Source: Chloroflexota bacterium
Lineage (GTDB): Bacteria; Chloroflexota; Dehalococcoidia; E44-bin15
Direction of reading: 5' to 3'
DNA: 40,801 nucleotides
Assembly (NCBI GenBank): GCA_030626475.1
Contig: DAOUOW010000006.1
Location: forward strand, 1-40,801
A program made the translations under genes and the position numbers. A model generated the notes under the pieces. It was not told the origin of the DNA and did not search any database. It was given only the letters and a program-made list of their open reading frames with translations. Below are positions 31,101 through 40,043 of this stretch, piece after piece (position 1 is the stretch's first letter; each line of letters begins with the position of its first letter).

Positions 31101-33377
31101 TTACCCCAGAAGGTCATCAAGGATTAGCTTTGCCGCCCCTTTGTCCAGGGGTTCATTGTTGTTGCCACACTTGGGCGATTGGATGCAACTGGGACAGCCG
31201 TCCTCACAGGGGCACTCCGAGATAACGCTTAGCGTTGCTCGCCACAGCTCGGTCACCAGCTCGAAGCCCTTATGGGCAATGCCGATGCCGCCGGGATAAG
31301 CGTCATAGATAAATATCTGAGCTCTTCCGGTGTCGGCGTGGAGCGGGGTGGAAAGACCACCAATATCGTTCCGATGGCAAAGGGCGAAAAGGGGAAGCAA
31401 GGCGATGGCAGCATGCTCTACTGCATGGAGCCCTCCAGCGAAATCAAGGTCCTTCACCGCCAGCCGCCCGGCGGTCTCCTGCGGTATATCGAACCACAGG
31501 GCGACGGTAGGGAAGGTCTGAGATGGCAAGTCCAAGGGCTCCTCCCCAATGACCTCTTCTGTGAACTGCCTCTTCTTTTTGAAGCCCAGCACCCTGGTGG
31601 TGACCTCCACCTCGCCCAGATATACCTTTACCGCCCCCGCTTGTTTCACTTGATTCTGCTTGAGAATTCTTACATCGGTGATATCCTTTGTCTGGGTGTA
31701 ATAATCGGCATCTATCGGCACCACAGAGGCGGTGCGCGCTCCGAGGTCAAGCTCGGTAACAAGATAGGCTTCGCCCTGATGAAGGTAGATGGCGCCGGGA
31801 TGAACCTGAAAGAAGGCGACCGCCGCCTCGACCGTCTCCAGCTCCCGATATCCCTGAGAGGCATCGACCACAGTGTAGCGCTCCGATGAGGTGGTGCGGA
31901 TATTCACCTCCTCAGCAGGGTAGGATATGCCAGGTGAGGGATACCACCTTACCTGCCGCTCCCGGAGCAAACCCTGCGCCTCGAGCTCCGCCCTCGCCTG
32001 GGTGAAGCTCTGGCCGAAAAGCTCGCCGTCTTCATCATCTAACGGGTGCTCCCAGGCAGCACACAGCAGATGGGGCTTGAGGATGTAAGGGTTCTCTGGA
32101 TTGATGAGGGCATTTTCAAAGCTTTTGCCGAAGAAGGCCTGAGGATAGCGCATGAAATACTGGTCCAGGGGATTATCCAGGCTGATGAGGAAGCTAAGTG
32201 ACCTCTCCCCCCTCCTCCCGCTCCGCCCCGCCTGCTGCCAGGTGCTGGTGATGCTCCCCGGATAGCCGGTGAGCACCGTGGCATCAAGGTCCCCGATATC
32301 AATCCCCAATTCCAGGGCGGTGGTCGCCGTCGCCCCCAGAAGCTCTCCGGCGAAGAGCTGGCGCTCGATCTGGCGTCGGTCCTCGGGGAGATAGCCAGCG
32401 CGATAAGGCTTTATCCTGGAGGTGAGCGCCGGCTCTTCCTTGGCCAACTGGTCTCTGGCGTAGATATAGATTAGCTCGGTGAGCTTTCTCGACCGAGCGA
32501 AGGTGATGGTGCGCAACCCCCCCATTATCAGCTCGGTGAACAGGAAGGTTGCCTCGCTGTTGGCGCTGCGCCGTGCCGACCTTGCCCGGTCAATAGTGGG
32601 TGGATTCCAGAAGACAAAGTCCTTCCCCCCATAGGGAGAGCCATCGTCATCGATGACCTCAAAGGGGAGACCCACCAGCTTCTCGATATGCTCCCCTGGG
32701 TTAGCAATGGTGGCCGATGAGGAGATGAATTGAGGGTTTGAGCCGTAGAGGGCACAGAGCCGCCTCAGCCGACGCAGTACATTGGCAACGTGAGAGCCAA
32801 AGACACCGCAATAAATGTGGGCTTCATCCACCACCACGTACTTCAGCCGCCGCAGAAACCGAGACCAGGACTGATGATTGGGGAGGATGCCGAGGTTGAG
32901 CATATCGGGGTTGGTGAGCACAATCTGGGCTGACCTCTTTATTTCGCCCCGCTCCTGGGGCGGGGTATCGCCATCGAAAGTGGCGCACCATATCCCCAGG
33001 GGCGCAGCCAGTTCCTCTAGTCCCCGGAGTTGGTCCTGCGCCAGTGCCTTGGTCGGGAAAATGTAGAGCGCACAACTCCGTTTCTCCCTCAACATCCTAT
33101 CCAATATGGGAACATTGTAGCACAGGGTCTTGCCACTGGCGGCCGGGGTGACGACGAAGATATTCTTCCCCGAGCGGGCAGCGTTTATCGCCTGCGCCTG
33201 ATGGCTGTAGAGGGGAAATAAACTCAATGACTCAAGGCGGCTCTGGAGCACCTCATGAAGGGGCTCCTTCAGCTCCGCATATCTTGCCTCACGGCTTGGC
33301 ACCTGCTCCACGTGGACAATCTGGCCCCTATAGGGAGGAAGCGTGGCAACATGGTTCAAAAAGGCTCGGGTATCCAT
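31101..33377 (-). CDS. mrfA: MrfA/YprA-type DEAD/DEAH helicase with DUF1998 zinc domain
   Basis: 758 aa superfamily 2 helicase. Motif I is TPAASGKT, motif II DEAH in YVVVDEAHIYCGVFGSH, motif III SSATIANP, motif VI QQAGRSGRRG. The C-terminus has the four-Cys DUF1998 site CPCEDGCPSCIQSPKCGNNN, which is diagnostic of MrfA. In Bacillus subtilis MrfA works with the exonuclease MrfB in repair of mitomycin C adducts, independently of UvrABC. No mrfB is in the window, but uvrA lies divergently about 1 kb away. The gene starts 11 nt after the DUF503 stop, so the two are co-transcribed. Length is typical. Confidence 0.92.
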   Translation of the reverse strand: MDTRAFLNHVATLPPYRGQIVHVEQVPSREARYAELKEPLHEVLQSRLESLSLFPLYSHQAQAINAARSGKNIFVVTPAASGKTLCYNVPILDRMLREKRSCALYIFPTKALAQDQLRGLEELAAPLGIWCATFDGDTPPQERGEIKRSAQIVLTNPDMLNLGILPNHQSWSRFLRRLKYVVVDEAHIYCGVFGSHVANVLRRLRRLCALYGSNPQFISSSATIANPGEHIEKLVGLPFEVIDDDGSPYGGKDFVFWNPPTIDRARSARRSANSEATFLFTELIMGGLRTITFARSRKLTELIYIYARDQLAKEEPALTSRIKPYRAGYLPEDRRQIERQLFAGELLGATATTALELGIDIGDLDATVLTGYPGSITSTWQQAGRSGRRGERSLSFLISLDNPLDQYFMRYPQAFFGKSFENALINPENPYILKPHLLCAAWEHPLDDEDGELFGQSFTQARAELEAQGLLRERQVRWYPSPGISYPAEEVNIRTTSSERYTVVDASQGYRELETVEAAVAFFQVHPGAIYLHQGEAYLVTELDLGARTASVVPIDADYYTQTKDITDVRILKQNQVKQAGAVKVYLGEVEVTTRVLGFKKKRQFTEEVIGEEPLDLPSQTFPTVALWFDIPQETAGRLAVKDLDFAGGLHAVEHAAIALLPLFALCHRNDIGGLSTPLHADTGRAQIFIYDAYPGGIGIAHKGFELVTELWRATLSVISECPCEDGCPSCIQSPKCGNNNEPLDKGAAKLILDDLLG

Positions 33378-33388
33378 TTTAGCCCTTT

Positions 33389-33682
33389 CTAAAGGGCGTG
33401 GAGGATTTCTACCTCATAGTCGAGCATCTCGACATCAAATCTGCACTTCTCTATGAAGGCCACCACCTTTGATAGCACCTCGTTGGCATGTTGAGAGCTG
33501 GTGCTGACACAGGTTATACCCAGGGCCACCATTTGCCACAAGTCGTGGTCATCAACTTCGGCTATGGAGACATTGAACCGGTTCTTCACCCGCTCGGTGA
33601 TCGACTTCAAGGTCTGTCGCTTACCCTTCAGGGTTTCATTCTCCGGCAGGCGCAGCCTAACCTTGCACACTCCAACATTCAT
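33389..33682 (-). CDS. DUF503 family protein (YlxP-like)
   Basis: 97 aa, full-length DUF503 family: VGVCKVRLRLPENETLKGKRQTLKSITERVKNRFNVSIAEVDDHDLWQMVALGITCVS and the closing DVEMLDYEVEIL. The family is a small ferredoxin-like alpha/beta protein often encoded near ribosome-maturation or repair genes. Its function is not firmly known. GGAGG five nt before ATG 33682 is a good ribosome site. It sits between the zinc-ribbon gene and the helicase, with an 11-nt gap to the latter. Confidence 0.93.
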   Translation of the reverse strand: MNVGVCKVRLRLPENETLKGKRQTLKSITERVKNRFNVSIAEVDDHDLWQMVALGITCVSTSSQHANEVLSKVVAFIEKCRFDVEMLDYEVEILHAL

Positions 33683-33764
33683 GGCATCCTCCAGGCAAAG
33701 AGAAACCGAGACGTCACGACCAAAGGTGACAAACGGCGTCTCGGCTTCTCAAGGAATGCAAGCG

Positions 33765-34064
33765 CTAACGACGATCTCTCATCTGGGCAAAGCATTCTCT
33801 GCAATACACCGGGCGCCCACTCCTGGGCTCAAAGGGAACTTCACACTCCTTGCCGCAAGAAGCACAAACTGCAGTGTGCATCTGGCGAGGTGCTCCGTAC
33901 CCGCTCCCGCTATAGCGACTTTGGCGCTTTGCCGCTCGACACTCCGGACAGCGATTGGGCTCGTTTTGCAGCCCGCGAGCCTGATAAAATTCCTGCTCAC
34001 CAGCAGTGAATGTGAACTCTTGGCCGCAATCACGACACACCAGAGTCTTGTCCGCAAAAGCCAT
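33765..34064 (-). CDS. Double zinc-ribbon protein (zf-trcl plus CxxC-x17-CxxC)
   Basis: 99 aa with two Cys-pair modules. The first (residues about 6-45) is DKTLVCRDCGQEFTFTAGEQEFYQARGLQNEPNRCPECRAAK, typical of the probable zinc-ribbon zf-trcl family. The second is CASCGKECEVPFEPRSGRPVYCRECF, the CxxC-x17-CxxC type, common in Chloroflexota and candidate phyla. A basic linker (QSRYSGSGYGAPRQ) joins them. Zinc binding and nucleic-acid binding are plausible but unproven. GAGGAGG with a 6-nt spacer precedes ATG 34064. A promoter candidate lies about 190 nt upstream. Confidence 0.9.
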   Translation of the reverse strand: MAFADKTLVCRDCGQEFTFTAGEQEFYQARGLQNEPNRCPECRAAKRQSRYSGSGYGAPRQMHTAVCASCGKECEVPFEPRSGRPVYCRECFAQMRDRR

Positions 34065-34253
34065 ATCGGACCTCCTCTTCCATTAGGTGGTTGTCCCTTG
34101 CCGATCGACCTTGCGCCTCAAGACCCTGTTCTATCCAATTGCCAGCGCCTAAAAGGGGTAGAGAAACCTAACACCCCAGCAAACCACTAAGCCACTTTAC
34201 CTAGACTGTCATCCTGAAACACGGCACCTAATTCAGACACCACCTCGGCCATC

Positions 34254-34282
34254 AGTATATACTAATGACCCGCCAAAAGCAA
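34254..34282 (-). promoter_or_regulatory. Putative promoter of the zinc-ribbon/DUF503/mrfA cluster
   Basis: Minus-strand TTGCTT (34277-34282), 17-nt spacer, TATACT (34254-34259). It implies a leader of about 180 nt before ATG 34064; apart from this promoter and the uvrA promoter I see no gene in the gap 34065-34364. Confidence 0.5.
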
Positions 34283-34298
34283 TCCCTCTATACCACCC

Positions 34299-34327
34299 TT
34301 GTTTGGCTTCCCATTTAGTGCTAAAAT
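34299..34327 (+). promoter_or_regulatory. Putative promoter of uvrA
   Basis: TTGTTT (34299-34304), 17-nt spacer, TAAAAT (34322-34327), with the expected start near 34334 and a GGGAG ribosome site before ATG 34365. No clear LexA box was recognised. Confidence 0.55.
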
Positions 34328-34364
34328 GAAATGTTACCCAGGCGACACATAGAGGGAGCAGGCA

Positions 34365-37241
34365 ATGCCTCTGGATGCCATAATTGTCAAAGGGGCGAGA
34401 GAGCATAACCTGAAAAACATAGATGTGGTCATCCCCAGGGATAAGCTGGTGGTGATCACCGGCGTTTCCGGTTCAGGCAAAAGCTCTCTGGCCTTTGATA
34501 CCATCTACGCTGAGGGGCAGCGTCGTTATGTCGAGTCCTTGTCCGCTTATGCCCGCCAGTTCCTGGGGCAGATAGAGAAGCCCGATGTTGACTATATCGA
34601 GGGGCTGAGCCCTGCCATCTCCATCGACCAGAAGGGGCCGGGCAGAAATCCCCGCTCCACGGTGGGCACAGTAACCGAGATCTATGACTATCTACGCCTC
34701 CTCTTTGCCCGAGTTGGTCACCCCCATTGCCCCAAGTGCGGGCGGGAGATCTCGCAACAAACGGTGCAACAGATCATAGATGCCCTCCTCGAACTCCCCC
34801 AGGGAACAAGGATCATAATCATGGCACCCCTGATCAAGGACCGCAAGGGGGAGCATCAGGGGATTTTCGAGGACCTGAGAAAAGCAGGCTATGTCAGGGT
34901 CAGGGTCGATGGGCGCATCCATGACCTCGCCGAGGAGTTCGACCTGGACAAGAATAAGAGGCACACCCTTGAGGCAGTGATCGATAGGCTGATCATCGAG
35001 GATAAGGAGCAACAAGGCCGCCTTGCCGATTCTGTGGAGACTGCCTTGAAGTTAGGCGCCGGGGTGGTGCTGGTCTCCATCGTTGACGGAGAGGAGCTTC
35101 TGTTCTCGGAGCACTTCGCCTGCGTTCATTGCGGCATCAGCCTGGGGGAGCTAGCCCCCAGGACCTTCAGCTTCAATAGCCCCCACGGAGCGTGCCGCAC
35201 CTGCACCGGACTGGGGATAAAGATGGAGATCGACCCCGACCTGCTCATCTCCAACAAGGAGCTCTCTCTGGCTGAGGGTGCCATCAGACCCTGGGGGTGG
35301 TACTCCTGGCACGCCTATGAACTGGAAAGGCTGGCCCGGGAGCATGGCTTTTCAGTCCATAGCCCGATCAAATCCCTAACTGCGGCACAAATGGGACTCA
35401 TTCTCTATGGCGAAAGGGGGGAGCTGGTCCGCTATCGCAACCGCTTTGGCCGAATTCGGGAATACTTCACCAACTACGAAGGGGTAATACCCTACCTGGA
35501 GCGCATCCATCGCGACACCGAATCGGAGCACACTCGCTCCGAGATCGAGCGCTACATGACCACCCACCCGTGCCCCGCATGCAACGGGCAGCGACTGAAA
35601 CCAGAATCGCTGGCGGTGACCATCGACGGCAAGAACATCGCTGAGGTAACAGTCATGTCCGTGGATCAGGCGCTGGAGTGGATAACGCGTCTGGGGGGTG
35701 ATGGCAGGAAGAGGGTGCTCAGCCAGCGCGAGCTTACCATCGCCCACCAGATCCTGAAGGAGATTAGCGCCAGATTGAGCTTCCTCAAGAACGTGGGCCT
35801 CGATTACCTCAGCGTGGATCGCCGCTCGAGCACCCTTTCCGGCGGTGAGGCGCAGCGGATTCGCCTCGCCACCCAGATTGGCACCGGCCTCATGGGGGTG
35901 TTCTATATCTGCGATGAGCCCACAGTGGGCCTGCACCCCGCCGATGACTACCGCCTCATCGACACCCTGAAGAAGCTCAGGGACCTGGGAAATACCATCC
36001 TGGTGGTGGAGCACGACGAAGCAATGATGAGGGCCGCCGACCACATCATCGACATGGGTCCTGGCGCTGGTGAGCACGGGGGAGAGATCGTGGTCACGGG
36101 GACAATAGAAGACATCATGGCCTGTGCCGATTCCATAACCGGTCAGTATCTGAGCGGAGCCAAGCAGATCCCCGTTCCCCAGAGGCGCCGCCCCGGCTCA
36201 GGGGATGAACTGGTGATAAAAGGGGCGCGCCAGAATAATCTGAAGAACATCGACGTTCATATCCCTCTGGGCAAGTTCGTTTGCATCACCGGCGTCTCCG
36301 GCAGCGGCAAGAGCACGCTGATCAATGAAATTCTGTATAAGAAGATGGCCCAGATATTCTACAAGGCCAGGGAGCGCCCTGGCGATTGCGATGGCATCGA
36401 GGGCTTGGAGCAAATCGATAAGGTAGTCAATATTGACCAGTCTCCCATCGGGCGCACCCCGCGCTCAAACCCCGCCACCTATACCGGCACCTTCACCCCC
36501 ATCCGCGAGTTCTTTGCCACCGTCCCTGAAGCGCGGATGCGGGGTTATCCTCCGGGGCGCTTCTCCTTCAATGTTAAGGGGGGAAGATGTGAGGCCTGCC
36601 GCGGCGAGGGCTATATCCAGATCGAGATGCAATTTTTGCCCGATGTCACCGTCCCCTGCGAGGTGTGTCAGGGGAAACGCTATAATCGCGAAGCCCTGGA
36701 GATAAGATTCAAGGGCAAAAATATCGCCGAGATCCTGGATATGAGCGTTGAGGAAGCTTTTTCATTCTTTGAGCACTTTCCAAAGGTGAAAAGCAAGCTG
36801 GCAACACTGAAGGATGTTGGCTTAGGCTACATCAAGCTGGGACAGCCGGCAACCACGCTCTCGGGCGGCGAAGCGCAGCGGGTTAAGCTCTCCACCGAAC
36901 TCTCCAAGAGGGCCACAGGAAGGACGCTCTACATCCTTGATGAGCCCACCACCGGGCTCTCGTTCGCTGATGCCGCAGCCCTGCTTCAGGTGCTGCATCG
37001 CCTGGTCGATGCCGGCAATACGGTGATCCTCATCGAGCACCACCTTGACCTGATCAAGAATACCGATTACATTATCGACCTCGGTCCCGGCGCTGGCGAT
37101 AAGGGGGGATACATTGTCGCCACCGGAACCCCCGAGGAGGTGACTGAGATCGAAGGCTCTCTCACCGGGCAATACCTCAAGGTGAAGCTGGCAAAAGCAG
37201 GAGCGGTTAACGTTGCCCATTCAATGGTGAAACCCGCTTAA
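34365..37241 (+). CDS. uvrA: Excinuclease ABC subunit A
   Basis: 958 aa, full length for UvrA. Damage-sensing ATPase of nucleotide excision repair. The first ABC module has Walker [36 protein letters not shown], zinc ligands in CVHCGISL and CRTCTGLG, and signature [18 protein letters not shown]. The second has [16 protein letters not shown], the zinc module [33 protein letters not shown], signature [17 protein letters not shown] and Walker [17 protein letters not shown], where the usual His after GL is Ser. uvrB and uvrC are not in the window. It stands alone on the plus strand, divergent from the mrfA cluster. Confidence 0.97.
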   Translation: MPLDAIIVKGAREHNLKNIDVVIPRDKLVVITGVSGSGKSSLAFDTIYAEGQRRYVESLSAYARQFLGQIEKPDVDYIEGLSPAISIDQKGPGRNPRSTVGTVTEIYDYLRLLFARVGHPHCPKCGREISQQTVQQIIDALLELPQGTRIIIMAPLIKDRKGEHQGIFEDLRKAGYVRVRVDGRIHDLAEEFDLDKNKRHTLEAVIDRLIIEDKEQQGRLADSVETALKLGAGVVLVSIVDGEELLFSEHFACVHCGISLGELAPRTFSFNSPHGACRTCTGLGIKMEIDPDLLISNKELSLAEGAIRPWGWYSWHAYELERLAREHGFSVHSPIKSLTAAQMGLILYGERGELVRYRNRFGRIREYFTNYEGVIPYLERIHRDTESEHTRSEIERYMTTHPCPACNGQRLKPESLAVTIDGKNIAEVTVMSVDQALEWITRLGGDGRKRVLSQRELTIAHQILKEISARLSFLKNVGLDYLSVDRRSSTLSGGEAQRIRLATQIGTGLMGVFYICDEPTVGLHPADDYRLIDTLKKLRDLGNTILVVEHDEAMMRAADHIIDMGPGAGEHGGEIVVTGTIEDIMACADSITGQYLSGAKQIPVPQRRRPGSGDELVIKGARQNNLKNIDVHIPLGKFVCITGVSGSGKSTLINEILYKKMAQIFYKARERPGDCDGIEGLEQIDKVVNIDQSPIGRTPRSNPATYTGTFTPIREFFATVPEARMRGYPPGRFSFNVKGGRCEACRGEGYIQIEMQFLPDVTVPCEVCQGKRYNREALEIRFKGKNIAEILDMSVEEAFSFFEHFPKVKSKLATLKDVGLGYIKLGQPATTLSGGEAQRVKLSTELSKRATGRTLYILDEPTTGLSFADAAALLQVLHRLVDAGNTVILIEHHLDLIKNTDYIIDLGPGAGDKGGYIVATGTPEEVTEIEGSLTGQYLKVKLAKAGAVNVAHSMVKPA

Positions 37242-37286
37242 AGGCTGGGCACTATACACTAATACTGAAATACTGAACTGGCGCAA

Positions 37287-38597
37287 TCACGGGATCTCAG
37301 GGGCAAAATCGGTGCCGATATGCCCCCCCTTCTCCAGCTCCTGATATTCCTCATCGGAGACCCCGATAACCTGCTTATAGACATGCTCATTGTGTCCCCC
37401 AAGTGCAACCGGCGGCAAGCGTAATTGATTAGGCGTCTTGGACATCCTCCAAGCCAGCCCGGGATACATGTGGGTGCCGCAGTCAGCATGGGTGAGCTCG
37501 TTAAAGAATTCCCGCTCCCTGACATGGGGGTCGGTGTAGGCATCCCTCTCGTCCATCACCAGCCCTGCAGGAACCCCTTCAGCCTGGAGGATGTGCATCA
37601 CCTCGCACTTGCCAAGCCGCCCGGTCCATTCCTCGATATGCATATCAAGCTCATCGTGATTCTTAAGGCGACTTTGATGATCGGCAAATTTCTCATCCCT
37701 GGTCCACTCCGGGTCGCCCAGCGCACGGCAGAAGCCCCGCCACTCCTCTTCGCTGCCGATGGTGATATTAACCCAATCGTCGCGCCCCCAGCAGCGATAG
37801 CAGCCTTGCACCGCCCCGTGATAATCACGATTTCCCAGCCGCTCGGTGATGCGCTGGTTCATGGTGTAGTCCATCACCGCCTCCCCTAAATGGGGGATGG
37901 TAGCCTCAGACTGAGCCATGTCAATATACTGACCCTTTCCGGTGCGGCGGCGGCGGTAGAGCGCCATCAATGCGGCAAAAGCAGCGTGGGCGCCTGCGGC
38001 CTCATCGGTATGATAGAGCGTGGTACTAGCGGTGAAGTCCATATCGGTATAGCCCCTGATATAGGTATGACCGACAAATCCCTCCTGGTGAGCGCCCAAG
38101 ACCCGGTAGTACTTATAGGGGCCAGACTGGCCGAAGCCGGAGAGGGAGAGCATGATCAGGTCCGGCTTTACTTCCTTGAGCACATCATAGGTCAGCCCCA
38201 GTTCCTCCATGACACGGGGTGAGTTACTCTCAATGAAAATGTCGCTTACCCCGATCAGCCGCTTGAAGATCTCCTTGCCCTCAGGCCTCCTCAGGTCCAC
38301 GGTCATGCCCAGCTTGTTTCGGGCATGGGAATTAAACAAGGTAAACCGATTCCATGGTGTAGCCGAGGGATCGTAGCCCCGCAACATATAGGCTGCATAG
38401 CTGCTCCACACCTGGTTAACCTGCATCAGCGGTGGCCTGACCATCGAAGTGCCCCTGGTATAGACGGGGAAATGATGCCGGGACTCAACCCTGATCACCT
38501 CAGCCCCCCAGTCAGCGAGCAGCATGCAGCAGAAGGGTCCTGCCCAAATGGGGCAAAGCTCAACCACCCTTACCCCTTCCAATGGTAACTTAGCCAT
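37287..38597 (-). CDS. CaiB/BaiF (family III) CoA-transferase, subunit with catalytic Asp
   Basis: 436 aa from ATG 38597; AGGAGGG is 6 nt upstream, while the ORF-track ATG 38603 would abut it. Family III CoA-transferase: LEGVRVVELCPIWAGPFCCMLLADWGAEVIRVE at the N-terminus, NKLGMTVDLRRPEGKEIFKRL, SNSPRVMEELGLTYD, SLSGFGQSGPY, and TGKGQYIDMAQSEA. The catalytic Asp that forms the acyl/CoA anhydride fits D198 in YHTDEAAGAH, four residues before the conserved Gly. It starts 11 nt after the stop of the second CaiB gene, so the pair are co-expressed. The acid substrate is unknown. Confidence 0.9.
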   Translation of the reverse strand: MAKLPLEGVRVVELCPIWAGPFCCMLLADWGAEVIRVESRHHFPVYTRGTSMVRPPLMQVNQVWSSYAAYMLRGYDPSATPWNRFTLFNSHARNKLGMTVDLRRPEGKEIFKRLIGVSDIFIESNSPRVMEELGLTYDVLKEVKPDLIMLSLSGFGQSGPYKYYRVLGAHQEGFVGHTYIRGYTDMDFTASTTLYHTDEAAGAHAAFAALMALYRRRRTGKGQYIDMAQSEATIPHLGEAVMDYTMNQRITERLGNRDYHGAVQGCYRCWGRDDWVNITIGSEEEWRGFCRALGDPEWTRDEKFADHQSRLKNHDELDMHIEEWTGRLGKCEVMHILQAEGVPAGLVMDERDAYTDPHVREREFFNELTHADCGTHMYPGLAWRMSKTPNQLRLPPVALGGHNEHVYKQVIGVSDEEYQELEKGGHIGTDFAPEIP

Positions 38598-38608
38598 TTC
38601 CATCCCTC

Positions 38609-39823
38609 CTAAATGAGCCCATTCTCCTTGAGCCTCACCAGTTCCTTTTTGGTGTAACCCAGCTTGCCATAGACCTCCTCGTTGTGCTGACCAAGGAGGG
38701 GAGCAGGCCTCCTAATCACCCACGGCATTTGCTCCGCCTTGCTCGGTGCCCCGGGGTAGGTGAGCTTTCCTGTCACGGGATGCTCGATCTGGACCCAAAA
38801 TTCCCTCTGCCACCAGTGGGGATCATCGAGCACCTCCTCCATGTTGTTAATCGGTCCACAAAGAACCCCTGACGCCTGCCCCTTGGCAACGATCTCCTTC
38901 TTGGTGCGCTCCATGATCCAGGGATACCAGATCTCCTCGAACTGCTCCTTATGACCTGGCATCTGCTGCGCCAGAACGGTCGAGAACCGGGGGTCATTTT
39001 CCAGCTCGGGCATGTCCAGCATCTTAGCCACGCTGGGCCAGAGCATGCCTACAGCGGCGAGTTCAAAATAGCCATCGGCGCAGGGCCAGATGCCGCCGGG
39101 GTATGCTCTTCGATCCCGAGGGTCTGCCCTCGCGGTTGTTGCCTTATTGTACTGGTAGGCTAGAAGCTGGGCCATCCTGCGATCAATGGTGCCGAGCTGG
39201 GTTTCCATCAGGGAGACATCGACGTGTTGCCCCACTCCCTCCTCGCTGGCAACGAGGAAGGCCATCATGGTGGCTATCCCCGCCATGGTTCCTCCCTGAT
39301 ACTGAATTACGTTTCCCCCCTTCTTCAGCGGCTCCCGTTCCGGAAGCCCGATTTGATTCATAGCACCGCCCATGCCATAGATGATCAGTTCAGAAGCTTT
39401 GAAATCGCGGTAAGGGCCAGTCTGACCGAAGTTGGAGATCGAGGTCACCACCAGCTTAGGGTTGACCTTCTCCAGGGCCTCGTAGTCCAAGCCGAGGCTG
39501 GGCATCACCCGAGGGCTGAAGCTCTCAACAAGGATGTCCACATCCCTCACCAGCTCCTTGATCACCCCCTGTCCCCACTCGCTTTTCAGGTTCAGGGTAA
39601 TACCCCTCTTATTGGTATTGAGATGAAGAAAGAGTCCGCTCTTTTCAGGATGGGGATCATCCCTAAAGAAGGGCCCCATTTTGCGGGCTGGGTCACCGTC
39701 GGGTGGCCTCTCCACCTTGATCACATCGGCACCGTAGTCAGCGAGAAGCTTGGTGCAGTAGGGGCCAGCAATATACCAGGTGAGATCCAGCACCCTGACA
39801 TCAGATAAAACTTGTTCCGCCAC
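38609..39823 (-). CDS. CaiB/BaiF (family III) CoA-transferase paralogue, catalytic Asp apparently missing
   Basis: 404 aa from GTG 39823 (GAGGAGGG just upstream); the ORF track extends 36 codons too far and crosses the promoter -10 at 39884. Motifs: VLSDVRVLDLTWYIAGPYCTKLLADYGADVIKVE, NTNKRGITLNLKSEWG, ESFSPRVMPSLGLDYE, SISNFGQTGPYRD, GVGQHVDVSLMET. At the catalytic position it reads IQYQGGTMAG, with Gly178 where the partner has Asp198, so this subunit is probably inactive alone. Two-gene CaiB pairs such as BbsEF act as heteromers. Substrate unknown. Confidence 0.87.
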   Translation of the reverse strand: MAEQVLSDVRVLDLTWYIAGPYCTKLLADYGADVIKVERPPDGDPARKMGPFFRDDPHPEKSGLFLHLNTNKRGITLNLKSEWGQGVIKELVRDVDILVESFSPRVMPSLGLDYEALEKVNPKLVVTSISNFGQTGPYRDFKASELIIYGMGGAMNQIGLPEREPLKKGGNVIQYQGGTMAGIATMMAFLVASEEGVGQHVDVSLMETQLGTIDRRMAQLLAYQYNKATTARADPRDRRAYPGGIWPCADGYFELAAVGMLWPSVAKMLDMPELENDPRFSTVLAQQMPGHKEQFEEIWYPWIMERTKKEIVAKGQASGVLCGPINNMEEVLDDPHWWQREFWVQIEHPVTGKLTYPGAPSKAEQMPWVIRRPAPLLGQHNEEVYGKLGYTKKELVRLKENGLI

Positions 39824-39883
39824 GGTTCCCTCCTCTGATGAAGTTCCTCGTCGAAGCTCGACCCTGCAGGAAAACTGGCACCC

Positions 39884-39912
39884 ATTATAATGAAGTTCGC
39901 AGGACGTTTCCA
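39884..39912 (-). promoter_or_regulatory. Putative promoter of the CaiB/BaiF pair
   Basis: Minus-strand TGGAAA (39907-39912), 17-nt spacer, consensus TATAAT (39884-39889), about 60 nt upstream of GTG 39823. Confidence 0.45.
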
Positions 39913-39953
39913 CCCGTAGCGACAATGCCACCCAAAGTTGAGTGAAATTTTGA

Positions 39954-39983
39954 TTGACAAGCCTGAGATTGCGCTTCTATAAT
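39954..39983 (+). promoter_or_regulatory. Consensus sigma-70 promoter of the SIR2 gene
   Basis: TTGACA (39954-39959), 18-nt spacer, TATAAT (39978-39983), both boxes consensus; it is the best promoter in the window. The expected transcript start near 39990 gives a leader of about 54 nt. Confidence 0.72.
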
Positions 39984-40043
39984 ATTGCTTACTTTGGCAC
40001 ACGACGACAAGATTGGGCCAAGCACGGCCTATCGAGGTGTGAT

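Noticed and set aside
35376-36077. 233-aa minus-strand ORF inside uvrA
   Set aside because: Antisense shadow of a well-recognised gene with intact motifs.
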